A stretch of DNA of 64,000 bases, taken from Macrotis lagotis (lineage: Eukaryota > Chordata > Mammalia > Peramelemorphia > Peramelidae). Both the position numbers and the translations under genes were made by a program. Below are positions 1 to 11,419 of the stretch, piece by piece. A model generated the notes under the pieces. The model made no database searches. It had not been told where the DNA came from and saw only the letters and a list, made by a program, of their open reading frames with translations. The stretch lies in assembly GCF_037893015.1 (NCBI RefSeq), contig NC_133658.1, positions 289,297,719-289,361,718 of the forward strand, written 5' to 3'. Numbering within the stretch: the first letter of the stretch is position 1; each line of letters begins with the position of its first letter.

Positions 1-474
1 GTCATGAAACACTATTCTATTAGAAACCAGGAGTGATGGGAATTCAGGGAGGCCTGGAAGGATTTGCATGAACTGAGGCTGAGCAAGATGAGCAGAACAT
101 GATCAACCTTGATGGACTTGTTCATTCCATCAGTGCAACAATCAGGCACAATTTGGGGCTGTCCGTGATGGAGAATACCATCTACATCCAGAGAAAGAAT
201 TGTAGAGTTTGAACGAAGACCGAAGACTATTACCTTTAATTTAAAAAAAAAACCAAACTTATCTTATTATGTAATTTTGCTATCTCTTATATATGATTTT
301 TCTTTCTTAAGGATATGATTTCTCTCTCATCACATTCAACTTAGATCAATGTATACCATGGAAACAAGTAAAGACTAACAGACTGCCTTCTGTGGGGGGT
401 GGGGGGAGGGAAGCAAGATTAGGGGAAAAAATGTAAAACTCAAAATAAATAAAATCTTTCTTTTATTAAAAAAA
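1..474 (+). mobile_element. L1 3' end (ORF2 tail plus 3' UTR)
   Basis: Truncated by the window edge. The first ~200 bases match the end of L1 ORF2 and the following UTR, as seen in the other copies here. Then come a G-rich purine tract (394-410), an AATAAA-type signal near 445 and an A-rich tail. One of at least eight L1 3' ends in the window. Confidence 0.85.
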
Positions 475-1145
475 ATTCTGCCCTAAGCAAAACATTATGC
501 CCTAAGCAGCTGCCTATCCCTGAGATTCCAGGCTCTGCCTCTCACCTGCCCCTCAAATGTCAGTGAATTTGTTTTATAGAATTTAGGGTATATAATGCTC
601 TCAAGGAAATTTTGAGGAAGCTGAGGGGAAAAGATAATTTGATTCTGGAAAAAGGGGATCAGATTCAAAAGCTTTCAGAATTCAAAGAAATGAATCTTAT
701 GGTGGAATTTCAGACTTTTGATAGAGGGAACAGAAAATGTCTTCTTAACATCCTTCAAATATAAGCAGGGAGCCAGTCACTCTGCCTATTATTAAGATTA
801 GAATGTGTATTTTGGAAGGATTATCAATAGGTGTTGAACCAATAAGGATTTTCTACTTAAAAAAGAAAATTTCTTAATTAAGTATAACACTGCTCCCTTT
901 TGTCCAACCACTCCTATTCCTTGAACATATTAGTAAATCAAAGTTTAGAGGTAGTGAACTAACCCCAGAAATGTTTTCCCCTAAGACTAGGTTAGGTCAG
1001 GATGCCCACTAAATCTTGTAGAATCAGGGAGAATATTGGTTACATTTGAGAAAGTTGTGTATAAAATGACATTCCCAGGCAGTACAAGTGCAAAGTAGGT
1101 TTTTAATGAAATTCTTCAAACTTTTGCTTCACATGTAAATTAAGT
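475..1145. other. No recognised feature
   Basis: AT-rich sequence without a recognisable gene or repeat. Short ORFs only. Confidence 0.5.
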
Positions 1146-1149
1146 TAAA

Positions 1150-1600
1150 TGCATTTATTGAGCATTAACTATGTGACAAACAGGATGCTAAGCATTGAGG
1201 ATACAAATGGCAGTTCCTGCTCTCTAGGAGTTCACGGTCTAAAAGGAACCACAACTCGAAAACCTCTAAATACAAATAAAGGAGAAGTAATCTTAGAGAG
1301 AAGGCACTCGCTTTAAGGTAGATTGGGAGAAATTTCTTGTAGAGGCTAAGATTGTACCTGGGGAAGCCAAGGAGACCAGTCACTGAGAACACACAGAATC
1401 AGGAGATAAGAGTATCGCATGTTCCAGTGAAGCCAGTCACTGGATCTCATAGTATGTGGAGTGGGAAGTAAGATATAAGACCGAAAAGGTGGGAAGAACT
1501 CAGGTTATGAAAAATTTTTAAATTTAAGCCCTGTGGATATATCTTAGGGGGGAAAAAAACCATCCTCTGCCCTCAAGGGACTTACTTTCTAACATGAGAA
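1150..1600 (+). mobile_element. Old unassigned mammalian repeat
   Basis: Shows the order seen many times in this window: 'TTATTGAGCATTAACTATGTG', 'ATGCTAAGCATTGAGGATAC', 'TTCCTGCTCTCTAGGAGTTC', then an internal part around 'CCAGTCACTGGATCTCATAG' and 'GAACTCAGGTTATGAA'. I recognise this as a long mammal-wide repeat but cannot name its family. Confidence 0.55.
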
Positions 1601-2110
1601 AACAACTAGGTGAATGGTGACCTGGGAAAGGAATTTGTTCTGGGAAGTGGAAAAAGTGGGGAGGAATTCATGTGCTGACAGGCAGATAAATGGTGAGATA
1701 GGTGATTTATGGAGATGGTTGAAAGATGAATTGGATAAGAAGCTGAAAGATGTTTTGGTTTCTAGAGCCAACCAATAGATTTAGTTGGCTTAGTGTGGGG
1801 ATCTGAATATGTTCAATCACACATCAGCTGGATTGGATCCTAGGGTGGGAGCTCCAAAAATGAGTGAATTAACTCATGCAACATCTAGGGTTTCTAGAGA
1901 CCTCGTTCCTCTTGCCTTAGCTGAAATACTGAGTCTTCCTACAACTCCAATCTCAAATCTCTCTAGGTGCTGCCTACTCAACAGGAATGCCAGCCACCAA
2001 CTATAGAATTTATCAGTCATTTGGTCTTAGGGGAAAAAAAAGGGAAGTAAGCCCAACCACCCCCTGGCCCTTTCCCAACCCTCTGGCACCACTCAACACC
2101 CCAGAAATAA
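1601..2110. other. No recognised feature
   Basis: Mixed sequence. A short 65-codon ORF at 1809-2006 has no family resemblance. Confidence 0.45.
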
Positions 2111-2114
2111 TATT

Positions 2115-2275
2115 GTGAAGTAGAAAAGTGCTGAATTTGGAGTCAGAGGAAATGGGCTTGAATTCTGATATAGCTACTATCTAAGAGACTGAGCAAGTTC
2201 CTTCACCTTTTAGGGGGTCTTAATTTGATTAGAAGACCTCAGATGTCCCTTCCAGCTCTAAAAAGCTGGAGACCC
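2115..2275 (+). mobile_element. MIR
   Basis: Matches MIR in order: 'GTGCTGAATTTGGAGTCAGA', 'GAGCAAGTTCCTTCACC', then the 'CCCTTCCAGCTCTAAAA' end. Confidence 0.65.
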
Positions 2276-2279
2276 CTCC

Positions 2280-3050
2280 TACCTAGACCATGACTTTCTT
2301 CTCCTAAATTCTTCCACTGAAGATGTAAAGGACTGCTAACCTGAGTTTCCATATTCTGGGGAAGGGTTGCGTTTTTAACACCTAAGCTTTTCCATTTTGA
2401 ATCTCTAATTTCAGACCTTAACTAGAGGTGGAAGGATTTTTGTTTTATTTTGTTTTTAGGTGAAAGGGCTTTCCCAGCCCTCAATCATTCTATCTATAAA
2501 AGATAGTTGTATATTTCACCCCAGGTAGTGTTCTTTGTCCAATATTTGCTGTCATCAGATTCCTAGAATTTTTACAATGGTGGGCTGGGGGGGATTTGAT
2601 TCATTGTTTGGCAAAGGAATATAGGGACATAGTTCCCTATATTTTGTGTCTTTTCTCTAAATCTGAGTGAGGTTAGCCTGGAGAACTTGCAAGAGGGTCA
2701 AAAGATGTTATCTAGGAGAAAGAAAGAGTGCAGTTTTTCCAAGACTGGAATGAAATACAGGAATAAAGTTCAGCTGTATCATTCTAAGGAAAAAGAATAA
2801 TGAGAGGTCTTAAAGGTAAAAAGGTTTTTCAAGATAATAAAAGGGAGGAAAAAAAACAAGGTATGTGTGTGTTGGAGTAGAGAAGTAGAAGAAGATGGAG
2901 ATGAAAAGAGATGGTAATTTTGAGACAAATCAAATGCAACAACTTGTGGAGCAAGATGCTTACCAATAGAGGGTTTATGAAATGGAGCCTAGATGGCAGA
3001 GGGAATCCCTAATCCCTAACTCCTAAATTTGGAAACTCATCTTATTAAAA
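2280..3050. other. No recognised feature
   Basis: No gene or clear repeat seen. Purine-rich around 2700-2950. Confidence 0.4.
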
Positions 3051-3054
3051 GGGA

Positions 3055-3205
3055 TACAAGCTCAATGTATACTGTGGAAACAATGTAAAGACTAACAGAC
3101 TGCCTTCTGTGGGGGGTGGGGGGAGGGAAGCAAGACTAGGGGAAAATTGTAAAACTCAAAATAATAAAATCTTTCTTAAAAAAAAATAAAATAAAATTAG
3201 GAAAA
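3055..3205 (+). mobile_element. L1 3' UTR fragment
   Basis: Same terminal UTR as at 310-474, with the G-rich tract at 3111-3127 and 'AATAAAATCTTTCTT' before an A-rich tail. Heavily 5' truncated. Confidence 0.8.
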
Positions 3206-3651
3206 AAAGACAGGGATACAAGAAGCCATCTAGTTTAATATATATGCCTGAAGAAAATCACCACCACTTCCAGAACCAATGATCACTCAGTCTCAGTTTG
3301 AGGACCTATTCCTGGGGGGGTGGGGGTGGGCAGGGAGCCATTACTTTTGACAAACACTTTAAACAGGTCACTTCCCCACCCCCAGCCCGGAGAATTATCA
3401 GTGTGGCTTTCTTTGACCTCTAGAATATGACCACTATCCTGTAACAGATCTTTATCATCACCCTTCAACTGGATTGTTTAAGCAGTCTTTTAATTAGCTA
3501 GCCTCTCCATCTTGTATCTTTCCTCTCTCAAATCCATCCTAAAAGTCAAATTGTCCACACCTTTGGTTCCGCCTTGTTGCCTCAATAATAAAATGTATTC
3601 AAATCCATTTACTATTCAATCTCACCTTCCTTTCCAGATTGCTTTCCATTG

Positions 3652-4232
3652 CTTTTTTTTTAAGATTTTATTTATTTTGAATTTCACAATTTTCCCCCTA
3701 ATCCTGCTTTCCTCCCCCACCCCCCACAGAAGGCAGTCTGTTAGTCTTTACATTGTTTCCATGGTATGCATTGATCTAAGGTGAATATGATGAGAGAGAA
3801 ATCGTATCCTTAAGGAAGAAACACAAAGTATGAGAATTACATAATAACATTTTAAAAAATTAAAGTTAATAGTCTTTGGTCTTTGTTCAAACTCCACAAT
3901 TCTTTCTCAGGATACAGATGGCATTCCCCGTTGAGGATATCGAAGAATTGTGCCTGATTGTTGCCCTGTTGGTATGAGCAAATCCATTAAGATTGATCAT
4001 CACTCCATGTTGCTATTAGGATGTACAATGTTCTTTTGGTTCTGCTCTTCTCGCTCAGCATTAGTTCAAGCAAATCCTTCCAGGCTTCTTTGAATTTCCA
4101 TCCCTCCTGGTTTCTAATTGAACAACAGTGTTCCATCACATATATATACTACAGTTTATTAAGCCATTCCCCATTGATGGACATTCACCCAATTTCCAAT
4201 TCTTTGCCACCAGAAACAGAGCTGTTGCCATT
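3652..4232 (-). mobile_element. L1 3' end, antisense
   Basis: Begins with a T run (the A-tail of the minus strand), then the C-rich complement of the 3' UTR G tract (about 3713-3727), then ORF2 end sequence up to 'GCCACCAGAAACAGAGCTGT'. Confidence 0.8.
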
Positions 4233-4354
4233 GCTTTTTACTATTATGTATACTACATTCCAGTCAAACTGGCCTATTTACTCTTCCCCTTATAAATTAC
4301 CCCATCTCCCAATCTCTAAGCTTTTATAAAGATTATCCCCCAAGAGTCTTATCC

Positions 4355-4575
4355 ATTCAATCAATATTCATTTATTAAGTACCTCCCACGTGTTTAGCTC
4401 AGGGGATTTAAAGAGTCAGAAGATAGTCCCTGCCCTCAAGGAGTTCACAATCTAATGGGGAATTCAAACAACTATAAACAAAGTAATCTATGTATAGGGT
4501 TAATAGGAAACAATTAACAGAAGGAAGACATTGGGATTTTGGAGGTTGGGAAAGACTTTTTATTGAAGGGGGGAT
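4355..4575 (+). mobile_element. Old unassigned mammalian repeat
   Basis: 'CATTTATTAAGTACCTCCCA', 'CCCTGCCCTCAAGGAGTTCA', then 'TTAATAGGAAACAATTAACA' and 'GGGAAAGACTTTTTATTGAA', in the order typical of this repeat. Confidence 0.6.
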
Positions 4576-4584
4576 TTTAGTTGA

Positions 4585-5180
4585 TTGATCCAGTTGCCAT
4601 CCACCTCCCCATGAAACAGCTTTGTATTTTGTATTTGCTTATTCTCTTTCTCCCTCATTACCCCCCAAAGAATGTGAACTCCTTGAGAGCAGAGATTTTC
4701 TTTTCTGTCTTTGACTCTCCAGCACCTAATTCAGCACTGGCACATAATAGACAAAAAGAACTTGTCCCATGAATGCAGCATCAAACATAAAGTCCACTTA
4801 AAGGTGCTATAGGGCTTTAGTCTCTCCTTACTGATTTCACATTCCTCCCCTTCCTGTCCTTGAGTTCTAACCAAACTGGCCCATCTATTGTTCTTCATCT
4901 AGTTTTAATTTCCTGCCTATGTACCTTTGCCCAAGCTATTTTCCAAGCCTGAAAGGTTCTCCCTCCTCACCTCGACCTCCTGTCATCCTTAGCTGGTTCA
5001 CAGTTCAGCTTCTGTGGCATCTCACACTCTGGGCCTTTTCTGATTTCCACCTTCTCTCACTCATTTTATTTTGTATTCACTGGATATGCTTTAGTATTTA
5101 TTCATCTGTGTATATAGGATTCTTTGAGGATGGGTTCTAATTTTCATTTTCACCTTTTTAATAAAAATTTCTTGAATTGA
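4585..5180 (+). mobile_element. L2 fragments
   Basis: An L2 3' end with 'GAACTCCTTGAGAGCAGAGA' and 'CTGGCACATAATAGAC' lies at 4670-4760. A second stretch at 4840-5180 matches the region upstream of the L2 end. Perhaps two insertions. Confidence 0.6.
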
Positions 5181-5424
5181 ATTGAATTTGGCCTTTTGGT
5201 GAAATAAAAGGGGTAATTACTAACAAAAAACCTCTCGTTTTTTGAACCTGAGATGATTTAATCTTGTTTTGTTATTTGGATTTGGATTCAGTAAATTCAA
5301 TTCCATTACATTCCTGTGATAAATTGATTTAGGTTCCATCTTCCCAGAGGATACTTCAACAATCAAAAGTCAACATGTATTTATATAAATGTATAGTTAT
5401 AAATACTTAGGTTGTTTTAAAAGT

Positions 5425-5645
5425 AGCTAGATGGTTCACAGGATAGAACACTGGATTTGAGAGTCAGGAAGACTTGAATTCAAATCTTGCTTCAGACTTT
5501 ATTAGCTTGTGACATTTAACCTCTGTCATTTAACCTCTGTCTTCCTCAGTTTCTTCATCTGTAAGATGGAATAATAGTAGTGTCTCCCTTAGTGGGTGGT
5601 TTGGAGAAAAAAATGATTGTATTTGTTTACAACAAATATTATGTA
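5425..5645 (+). mobile_element. MIR with internal 14-bp duplication
   Basis: 'ACACTGGATTTGAGAGTCAG' and 'CTCAGTTTCTTCATCTGTAA' are MIR landmarks. The words 'CATTTAACCTCTGT' occur twice in tandem (5513-5526, 5527-5540), a small slippage duplication inside the SINE. Confidence 0.75.
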
Positions 5646-5879
5646 AATGTTCACAGAATAGACTTTTATTTCTACATCCTGTAGATATCTTTAGTTTCAC
5701 AATGACTATTTAAAAGCCAGATGGTTAAATCAATACTAAAATCACTAAGAAATACTTACTAATCATTTATTCTGACTCCAGTAACTTCAACAAAGGGATT
5801 AGCTGAAAGTAAAGAAAAAATAAGCTAAAACAAAAACCAGGAAGACTTAGTATCCATTAGCTCCATCTTTTCCTTTTAC

Positions 5880-6032
5880 TCTTCCATACTTCCCTGTTTC
5901 TGTGGAAGATACTGTGATCTTCCCAGTCACCCAGGTTCATGATCAGTCAATCATCCTTGACCTTCTCTCTCCCACATGCCTTATATTTAAGCAATTTCTA
6001 AGTTTTCTCAATCTTATCTCCATTGCTTCTCT
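5880..6032 (+). mobile_element. L2, first part
   Basis: 'CCAGTCACCCAGGTTCATGA' and 'TCATCCTTGACCTTCTC' are L2 words. The element resumes after the MIR insertion at 6290. Confidence 0.6.
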
Positions 6033-6285
6033 CAAAGTTGTCTCAGTAGATAGAGTACTAGACTTGGAGTCAAGAAAACCTGCATTCAAATCCAGTCTCT
6101 GGCATTTACTAGCTCTGTGACCCCTGGGCAAGTCACTGTACTGCTTTGTGACTCAGTTTCCTCATTTGTAAAATCTCAGGGATGCTGTGAGGATCAAATG
6201 AGACAATATTTATAAAGTGTGTTGTGAAACTTAAATGCCATAGAAATATTAATATTATTACTATCACTACTTAAACATAGTTTGA
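6033..6285 (+). mobile_element. MIR inserted in L2
   Basis: 'GTAGATAGAGTACTAGACTT', 'TGACCCCTGGGCAAGTCACT', 'CTCAGTTTCCTCATTTGTAA' and the 'GGATCAAATGAGACAATATT' 3' part. It splits an L2, so it is younger than that L2. Confidence 0.8.
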
Positions 6286-6289
6286 GGTC

Positions 6290-6585
6290 AGATCTTCACC
6301 ATCTTTCACAGGATTGAAAATAACTTCTTAATTGGTCTAATTCCCTTCTTCCTCTCCCCTCTCCAATCCATCTTTCAGCCAACCAAAATAGCCCTTCTTT
6401 TGATCACTTAAGTCTTTTGTTTCAAAAATCTTCAGTTTTTCCTAATGTCTTCAGACATTAGGAGTCTGGTAGACTCTGGACAGTCTGGTATTTCAAGTCT
6501 ACTCCACTTTACCTCCAACTTTCCTTTCCAGAATTATTTCATTTTGGTCCCCTTTACACTTCCTGCCTTCCAACAAAACATTTAT
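6290..6585 (+). mobile_element. L2, middle part
   Basis: Continues the L2 at 5880, with 'CCTCTCCAATCCATCTTTCA' and 'TTTACACTTCCTGCCTTCCA'. Confidence 0.6.
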
Positions 6586-6599
6586 GTTAGGTTGTTTTT

Positions 6600-6755
6600 A
6601 AGCCTGACTCTGTCTGAAGTTTCCTTGGTAAGGATACTAGAATGGTTCACCATCTCCTTCTTCAGTTCATTTTACAGATGAGGAAACTGAGGCCAACAGT
6701 TAAATGACTTATCCAGAGTCACACAACTAGTAAGTGTCATGTACTAGCTATTTCT
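6600..6755 (-). mobile_element. MIR, antisense, inserted in L2
   Basis: 'TTTTACAGATGAGGAAACTG' followed by 'AGTCACACAACTAGTAAGTG' marks an antisense MIR. Confidence 0.7.
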
Positions 6756-6764
6756 AGGACTCTA

Positions 6765-7070
6765 CATTTCATCTCCCATCTCTGTACATTTCTACAGACT
6801 GAACCTGATGCCTAGAATATACTTCTTCCTCATCTTGACATTTCAGAATACTTAATACTTCTTGTAGGCTGAGCTTCCTGAAATCTTCCCTGATTCAATC
6901 TCACATGCAGGTCCCAGGATTTAGTGGCCTAGCCATCTTTGTCTCCTCCTCTGCCCTTGAAATTGTTTGGAAGTTACTTTTTATCCATGTTATACTAACC
7001 AGGAGAATATAAGCCCCTTGAGAACTAGGGCTGTTTCCTTTGTCTTTTGTATCCTCAGAGACTCTTCTGT
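6765..7070 (+). mobile_element. L2, 3' end
   Basis: Ends with 'ATAAGCCCCTTGAGAACTAG' and 'TTTGTATCCTCAGA', the usual L2 terminus. With 5880-6032 and 6290-6585 it forms one L2 broken by two MIRs. Confidence 0.65.
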
Positions 7071-7071
7071 T

Positions 7072-7075
7072 CTAT

Positions 7076-7107
<32 letters not shown>

Positions 7108-7110
7108 GTC
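7072..7110. repeat. (CTA)n microsatellite
   Basis: About twelve CTA/ACT units next to the L2 end. Confidence 0.95.
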
Positions 7111-7282
7111 CTTTGGTACCAAAGAGGACCACACCAAGCAACTAAATGACTAAATGATTTAAGGCATAAATTGTACAATTATGTTTATTATAGTGAGAGG
7201 TATGCTGTGTAAGACATCCTTCTCATTTGGCTTTACCAGAATTGTTCTATCCTAGGACCTGCTTTATTGAAAACAGAATATT

Positions 7283-7455
7283 GGGGGAAGCTAGGTGGCG
7301 CAGTGGATAGAGCACCGGCCCTGGAGTCAGGAGTACTTGAGTTCAAATCCAACCTCAGACACTTAATAATTACCTAGATGTGTGGCCTTGGGCAAGCCAC
7401 TTAACCCTGTTTGCCTTGCAAAAAAAAAACAAAACCCTAAAAAAAGAGAAAAAAA
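7283..7455 (+). mobile_element. WSINE1-like SINE with TSD
   Basis: Full head-to-tail copy. 'CTAGGTGGCGCAGTGGATAG' opens it, 'TGGCCTTGGGCAAGCCACTT' is central, and an A-rich tail closes it. Flanked by a 14-bp TSD with one mismatch (7269-7282, 7456-7469: GAAAACAGAATATT and GAAAACAGGATATT). Confidence 0.92.
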
Positions 7456-7789
7456 GAAAACAGGATATTTGACATGGTCCTGCTATGGAAGTCTCTTGGC
7501 CTGAAATGATTTCAATTCCATCCCTCCCATATCTGTGCTATTATGTACTTATTAGTTGATGTTTAATAAATAAATGTTTGTCAAGTTGAAAATACATGAA
7601 CAAAATCTTTTATTCTACATTCATTCCTCACTAGTATCTCCTGAAACTCAAGAGAGACTTCCCCTCCCAGATCGATTCTTTTATGGAGACAAACTAGGCT
7701 ATCTTTGGCCTCAATTCTTACTAATCTTTAATCACTGAATGGACACTGCCTCAGAAAATCTGGGAAAGACCTTAGCTTAAAAAGGTCAA

Positions 7790-7985
7790 AATCTCCCACT
7801 ACATCTGGGGTCAACCAGTCATATTGATCTGTGCTTTGCCACTGGACTCCAATGACTTTGGAAGAGAGAATAAGGCTAATGACATTGCACAGTTCTGTCT
7901 CACTTAAATCCAATTCACTTGCAAGCCAAGACATCACCTTCCTGTCTTTGGTCCTTTTTGAGAATGAAGGATGAACAAAAACAAC
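7790..7985 (+). mobile_element. MAR-type SINE, 3' part
   Basis: 'CCACTGGACTCCAATGACTT', 'CTTAAATCCAATTCACTTGC' and 'GAGAATGAAGGATGAACAAA' match the longer marsupial SINE tail that recurs at 46500-46680 and 55250-55430. Confidence 0.6.
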
Positions 7986-7999
7986 TAGTCCCCCTTCCC

Positions 8000-8820
8000 T
8001 CCTAGGAGACACCCCTAGAATAGTAAATAAGATAAGTGGTCTGTCCTACTAACCAGAGCAAGAAGGTGACTAATTGCAAAGGCAAATTAAATGGAGATAC
8101 ATTTAGAAAAAGAGACAATAAGAATCCTGTACCAACTATAAAAAAGGCTAAATAACTCAGTGATAGAAACCACCATTATCTCATTGTGGTATGGTAATCA
8201 GTGAAGTAAGTAATGACACTACCTGGATGAGGAATTAAAAACATATCAGAAATAATGAAACTATTAGTCCTGTAATGAGTGGAAATTTCAGTCATGTCAC
8301 AACAAATCCAAGTATAGGTATGTCAGGGGAATGAGCAGTGGTATTTTTCAATGAGCTCCCCGTCGCACTAACATATCTTATTCTGTATCAGTTGAGCAGC
8401 AGAGTTGACTCTGTGTGTGTGGTGTGTTTGTGTGTGTGTGTGATTTATCATTGTTATGTTAAACAGGGCCTGTGTGTTCACTGATAGCCGAAGGACAGAA
8501 AGGAACATAGTGAAATTGGCAGAGGTCCACTTCACCTTCATGGTTCATAAAAATGGATATTTAAACCTTCTTATGCATTTATTAATTCTTCAAGTAAGCA
8601 TTGAAGGCTAGCCTCATGAAAAATATTCTGAAAGGAAAAACTTTAAAGGAATACAAATGGAAAGACAATTTCAACCTAAAAAGAGCTTATAATCTATTTG
8701 AGGGAAACCATACATGCACATCAAGAAAACCCCAAGGTTTTTACCTTTGAGTGAAAAATAATAACGGGATCAGTGGTGGAGGAAAGAGAGGTAAAGTCAG
8801 ATGAGGTTAGTAAACTCTAG
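8000..8820. other. No recognised gene; short GT tract
   Basis: An impure GT tract lies at 8411-8442. Otherwise nothing is recognised. Confidence 0.45.
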
Positions 8821-8824
8821 CAAA

Positions 8825-9045
8825 CTCACACAATCAATCTACAAGTATTCATTAAGTACCTACTACTATATCCCAGGCAAGATGCTAGTACAAGGGATAC
8901 AAAGACAAAATAAAAAGTCCCTGCCCTCAAAGCACTTACTTTTCTGTTTGGGGAGATAATATGTACATACATGAATATATACATGTTAATTAGGGGGTGG
9001 GGAGGCACTAGTAATAGGGGTAATTAGAAAAAGTCTCTTAAAAGC
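8825..9045 (+). mobile_element. Old unassigned mammalian repeat
   Basis: 'TTCATTAAGTACCTACTACT' and 'GTCCCTGCCCTCAAAGCACT' in the usual order. Confidence 0.6.
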
Positions 9046-9059
9046 TGGCACAGAGTTCA

Positions 9060-9190
9060 TTTTTTTGAAAGGCAGTGTGCCCAAGATCACACAACTAGGT
9101 AATTATTAAGTATCTGAGTTCACATTTGAACTCAGGTCCTCCTGACTCCAAGGCTGGTGCTCTATCCACTGTGCCACCTAGCTGCCCTAC
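9060..9190 (-). mobile_element. WSINE1-like SINE, antisense
   Basis: 'AAGATCACACAACTAGGTAA' through 'ACTGTGCCACCTAGCTGCCC'. Confidence 0.85.
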
Positions 9191-9362
9191 AAAAACTGAG
9201 TTTTAAAGAAACTGTTAATTCAAAGAGGAAAGGTGAGGCAAAATACATTCAGGCATGGAGCAAGAGCATGGAGATGAGAGATGAAGTAGCTTGTATAATG
9301 AATAGCAAGAAGCTCATGATAGAAAGGCATTTCTATTTTCTAAGCAAAACACATGATCTTTC

Positions 9363-9514
9363 TTTTTTTTATTTTTGTAAGGCAATGGGGTTAAGTGGCT
9401 TGCCCAAGGCCACATGGCTAGGTAATTATTAAGTGTCTGAGGTCGGATTTGAAATCAGGTACTCCTGACTCCAAGAAGGCCAGTGCTCTATGCACTGCGC
9501 CACCTAGCCTCCCC
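9363..9514 (-). mobile_element. WSINE1-like SINE with perfect TSD
   Basis: Antisense copy opening with a T run and ending at 'GCGCCACCTAGCCTCCC'. A perfect 14-bp TSD, ACACATGATCTTTC, lies at 9349-9362 and 9515-9528, so the insertion is fairly young. Confidence 0.93.
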
Positions 9515-9722
9515 ACACATGATCTTTCAAGGGATAGTTTTGTTCCCAAGAGATGGAACAAGATGGTGTCAGGAATGGTTCGATTTAAGAGGTACCTTGC
9601 CTGGTAACTCTCCATATCTAGTAATTAATTTCCACTCTTAAACTTTCATTCCTTTGCAAGTCAAAGGAATGACTTCTGTCCTGTCTCCCTCCCCCCAAAA
9701 AAAACGCTTTTATTATTTTTTT

Positions 9723-9871
9723 CTATTGTATTTTTTTTTTAGGTTTTTGCAAGGCAAATGGGATTAAGTGGCTTGCCCAAGGCCACACAGCTAGGTAATT
9801 ATTAAGTGTTGAACCCAGGTACTCCTGACTCCAAAGCTAGTGCTTTATCCACTACTCCACCTAGCTGCCCC
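9723..9871 (-). mobile_element. WSINE1-like SINE
   Basis: Antisense copy. Its flanks share the low-complexity word TATTATTTTTTT (9711-9722, 9872-9883), probably the TSD. Confidence 0.87.
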
Positions 9872-9899
9872 TATTATTTTTTTTAAAATGATAGCCTTT

Positions 9900-10085
9900 A
9901 TAGTTAGAAAGGAATCTTAGAAACTATTTAGTCCAATCCAATTAATTTATATAAAAGGAAATACAGACCCAGAGGGATTAAGTAATTTTTTCCAAAATCA
10001 CAGATAAATTAGGAGCAGAGCCAGAATTCAATCTCAAGATCTCTGATTCTAAATTCAAAAATCTTTCCACTATTCCACCTTGTCT
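9900..10085 (-). mobile_element. MIR, antisense
   Basis: 'AATCTTAGAAACTATTTAGT', 'GGAAATACAGACCCAGAGGG' and a degenerate head at the right end. Confidence 0.6.
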
Positions 10086-10089
10086 GAGA

Positions 10090-10465
10090 AATACAAGTCA
10101 ATGAGGTTAGATCTGGCAAATTTGAAAATTAGAAGAACTCTAATGTACTAGCCAGTCATGAATGCAAGATCAATGATAAAACCTGCTACCCAACTTCTGA
10201 CAAAGAAAAGGGATCAGGGTACACAATGAGACACAGCTGATGTAGAATGTTTTTACTTATTTGTTATAAGGATTCTCCTCTCCCCCCTTTCCATTGGGGA
10301 TGAGATTTAAAAGGAGCAAAAAAGTTTTTGTTCATTTAAAAAGTGAAATTTTAATTAAAAAAAACAATGGATTTGGAATTTTACATAGAGCAAGAACTCA
10401 CTGGCTAGTCAATATTTCAATTTTCAACCAATTGTTTTAGTGTGGTATAAGAATAGACTTCTTTA
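10090..10465. other. No recognised feature
   Basis: AT-rich and unassigned. Confidence 0.4.
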
Positions 10466-10469
10466 AGTA

Positions 10470-10770
10470 TGTTTATAGCACCTCTTTTCTTGTGACAAGG
10501 ATTGGAAATTAAGGGGCTACCCATCAGTTGGGGAGTGGTTGAACAAAATGTGGCATAAGAAATAATGAGCAAGATGCCCTCAGTAAAACCTGGAAAAACT
10601 TACATGAGCTGATGCAATGGGAAATACCCTATTTATACACAGTAATAGCAATATTGTAGAATGAATCACAAGACAACTCTGAAGGACTTATGATAAAGAA
10701 TACTATTTATCTCCAAAGACAGAATTGATGGTATCTGAATACAGATTGAAGCATGCTTTTTTTTATTTAA
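10470..10770 (+). mobile_element. Older L1 3' end (ORF2 tail)
   Basis: 'GATTGGAAATTAAGGGGCTA' and 'TCAGTTGGGGAGTGGTTGAA' encode the L1 ORF2 C-terminal motif around NWKL. The downstream 'GAAGGACTTATGATAAAGAA' resembles the L1-derived part of the composite element at 61515. It is a different L1 subfamily from the one at 1-474. Confidence 0.75.
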
Positions 10771-10778
10771 AAAAAAAG

Positions 10779-10957
10779 GGGGCGGCTAGGTGGCACAGTA
10801 GATAATGGCTAGAGTACCAGCCCTGGATTCAGGAGTACCCGAGTTCAAATCAGGCCTCAGACACTTAAGAATTACCCAGCCATGTGGCCTTGGGCAAGCC
10901 ACTTAATTAACCCCATTGCCTTGCCAAAAACAAACAAACCTTAAACTTAAAAAAAAG
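10779..10957 (+). mobile_element. WSINE1-like SINE with small head insertion
   Basis: Standard copy, except for about ten extra bases between 'CAGTAGATA' and 'GAGTACCAGCCCTGG'. Confidence 0.9.
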
Positions 10958-11119
10958 TCACTCATATAAATAAAAATGGTTTTTCTCATTAAAAAAAAGA
11001 ATAGATCTTATTTTCTTCCTGAATTAAATAATACAACCTTTCATAAAACCATCTGCTGTTGACAAAGTGATTTATTGTTCATTTTTTCCACATTGGATAT
11101 TTTCATGTGAATTACTAGA

Positions 11120-11215
11120 GTTGTCTATCCCATTTTGCAGATAAGTAAGTTAGGGCACCAGAGAAAGGAACTGGTCTTGCCTCAGGTCATAAGATACCAA
11201 GTAAGTTGGTCCCAG
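11120..11215 (-). mobile_element. MIR fragment, antisense
   Basis: 'CCCATTTTGCAGATAAGTAA' and 'GCCTCAGGTCATAAGATACC'. Confidence 0.5.
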
Positions 11216-11419
11216 GAAAATATTTAGCACTTGGAAACCATTCAACCTCTCTTCTGTTGGTTGCTAGGCAGCTGTTATATACCTCCTGCATTCTACCCCT
11301 GAGACATACTCTGTTTCAGTGGCAATTAAGAAAGGTCCCATCTCAAGCTAGTCCAAATTTTTCCTTCTAGTCAAGAAATTCAGCTCCTGATTTTAAATCT
11401 GAGACTCAGTTTTCACATG

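Noticed and set aside
10779..10957. Ten-base insert in the SINE head as a distinct subfamily
   Set aside because: Only one copy in the window shows it, so a private insertion is the simpler reading.
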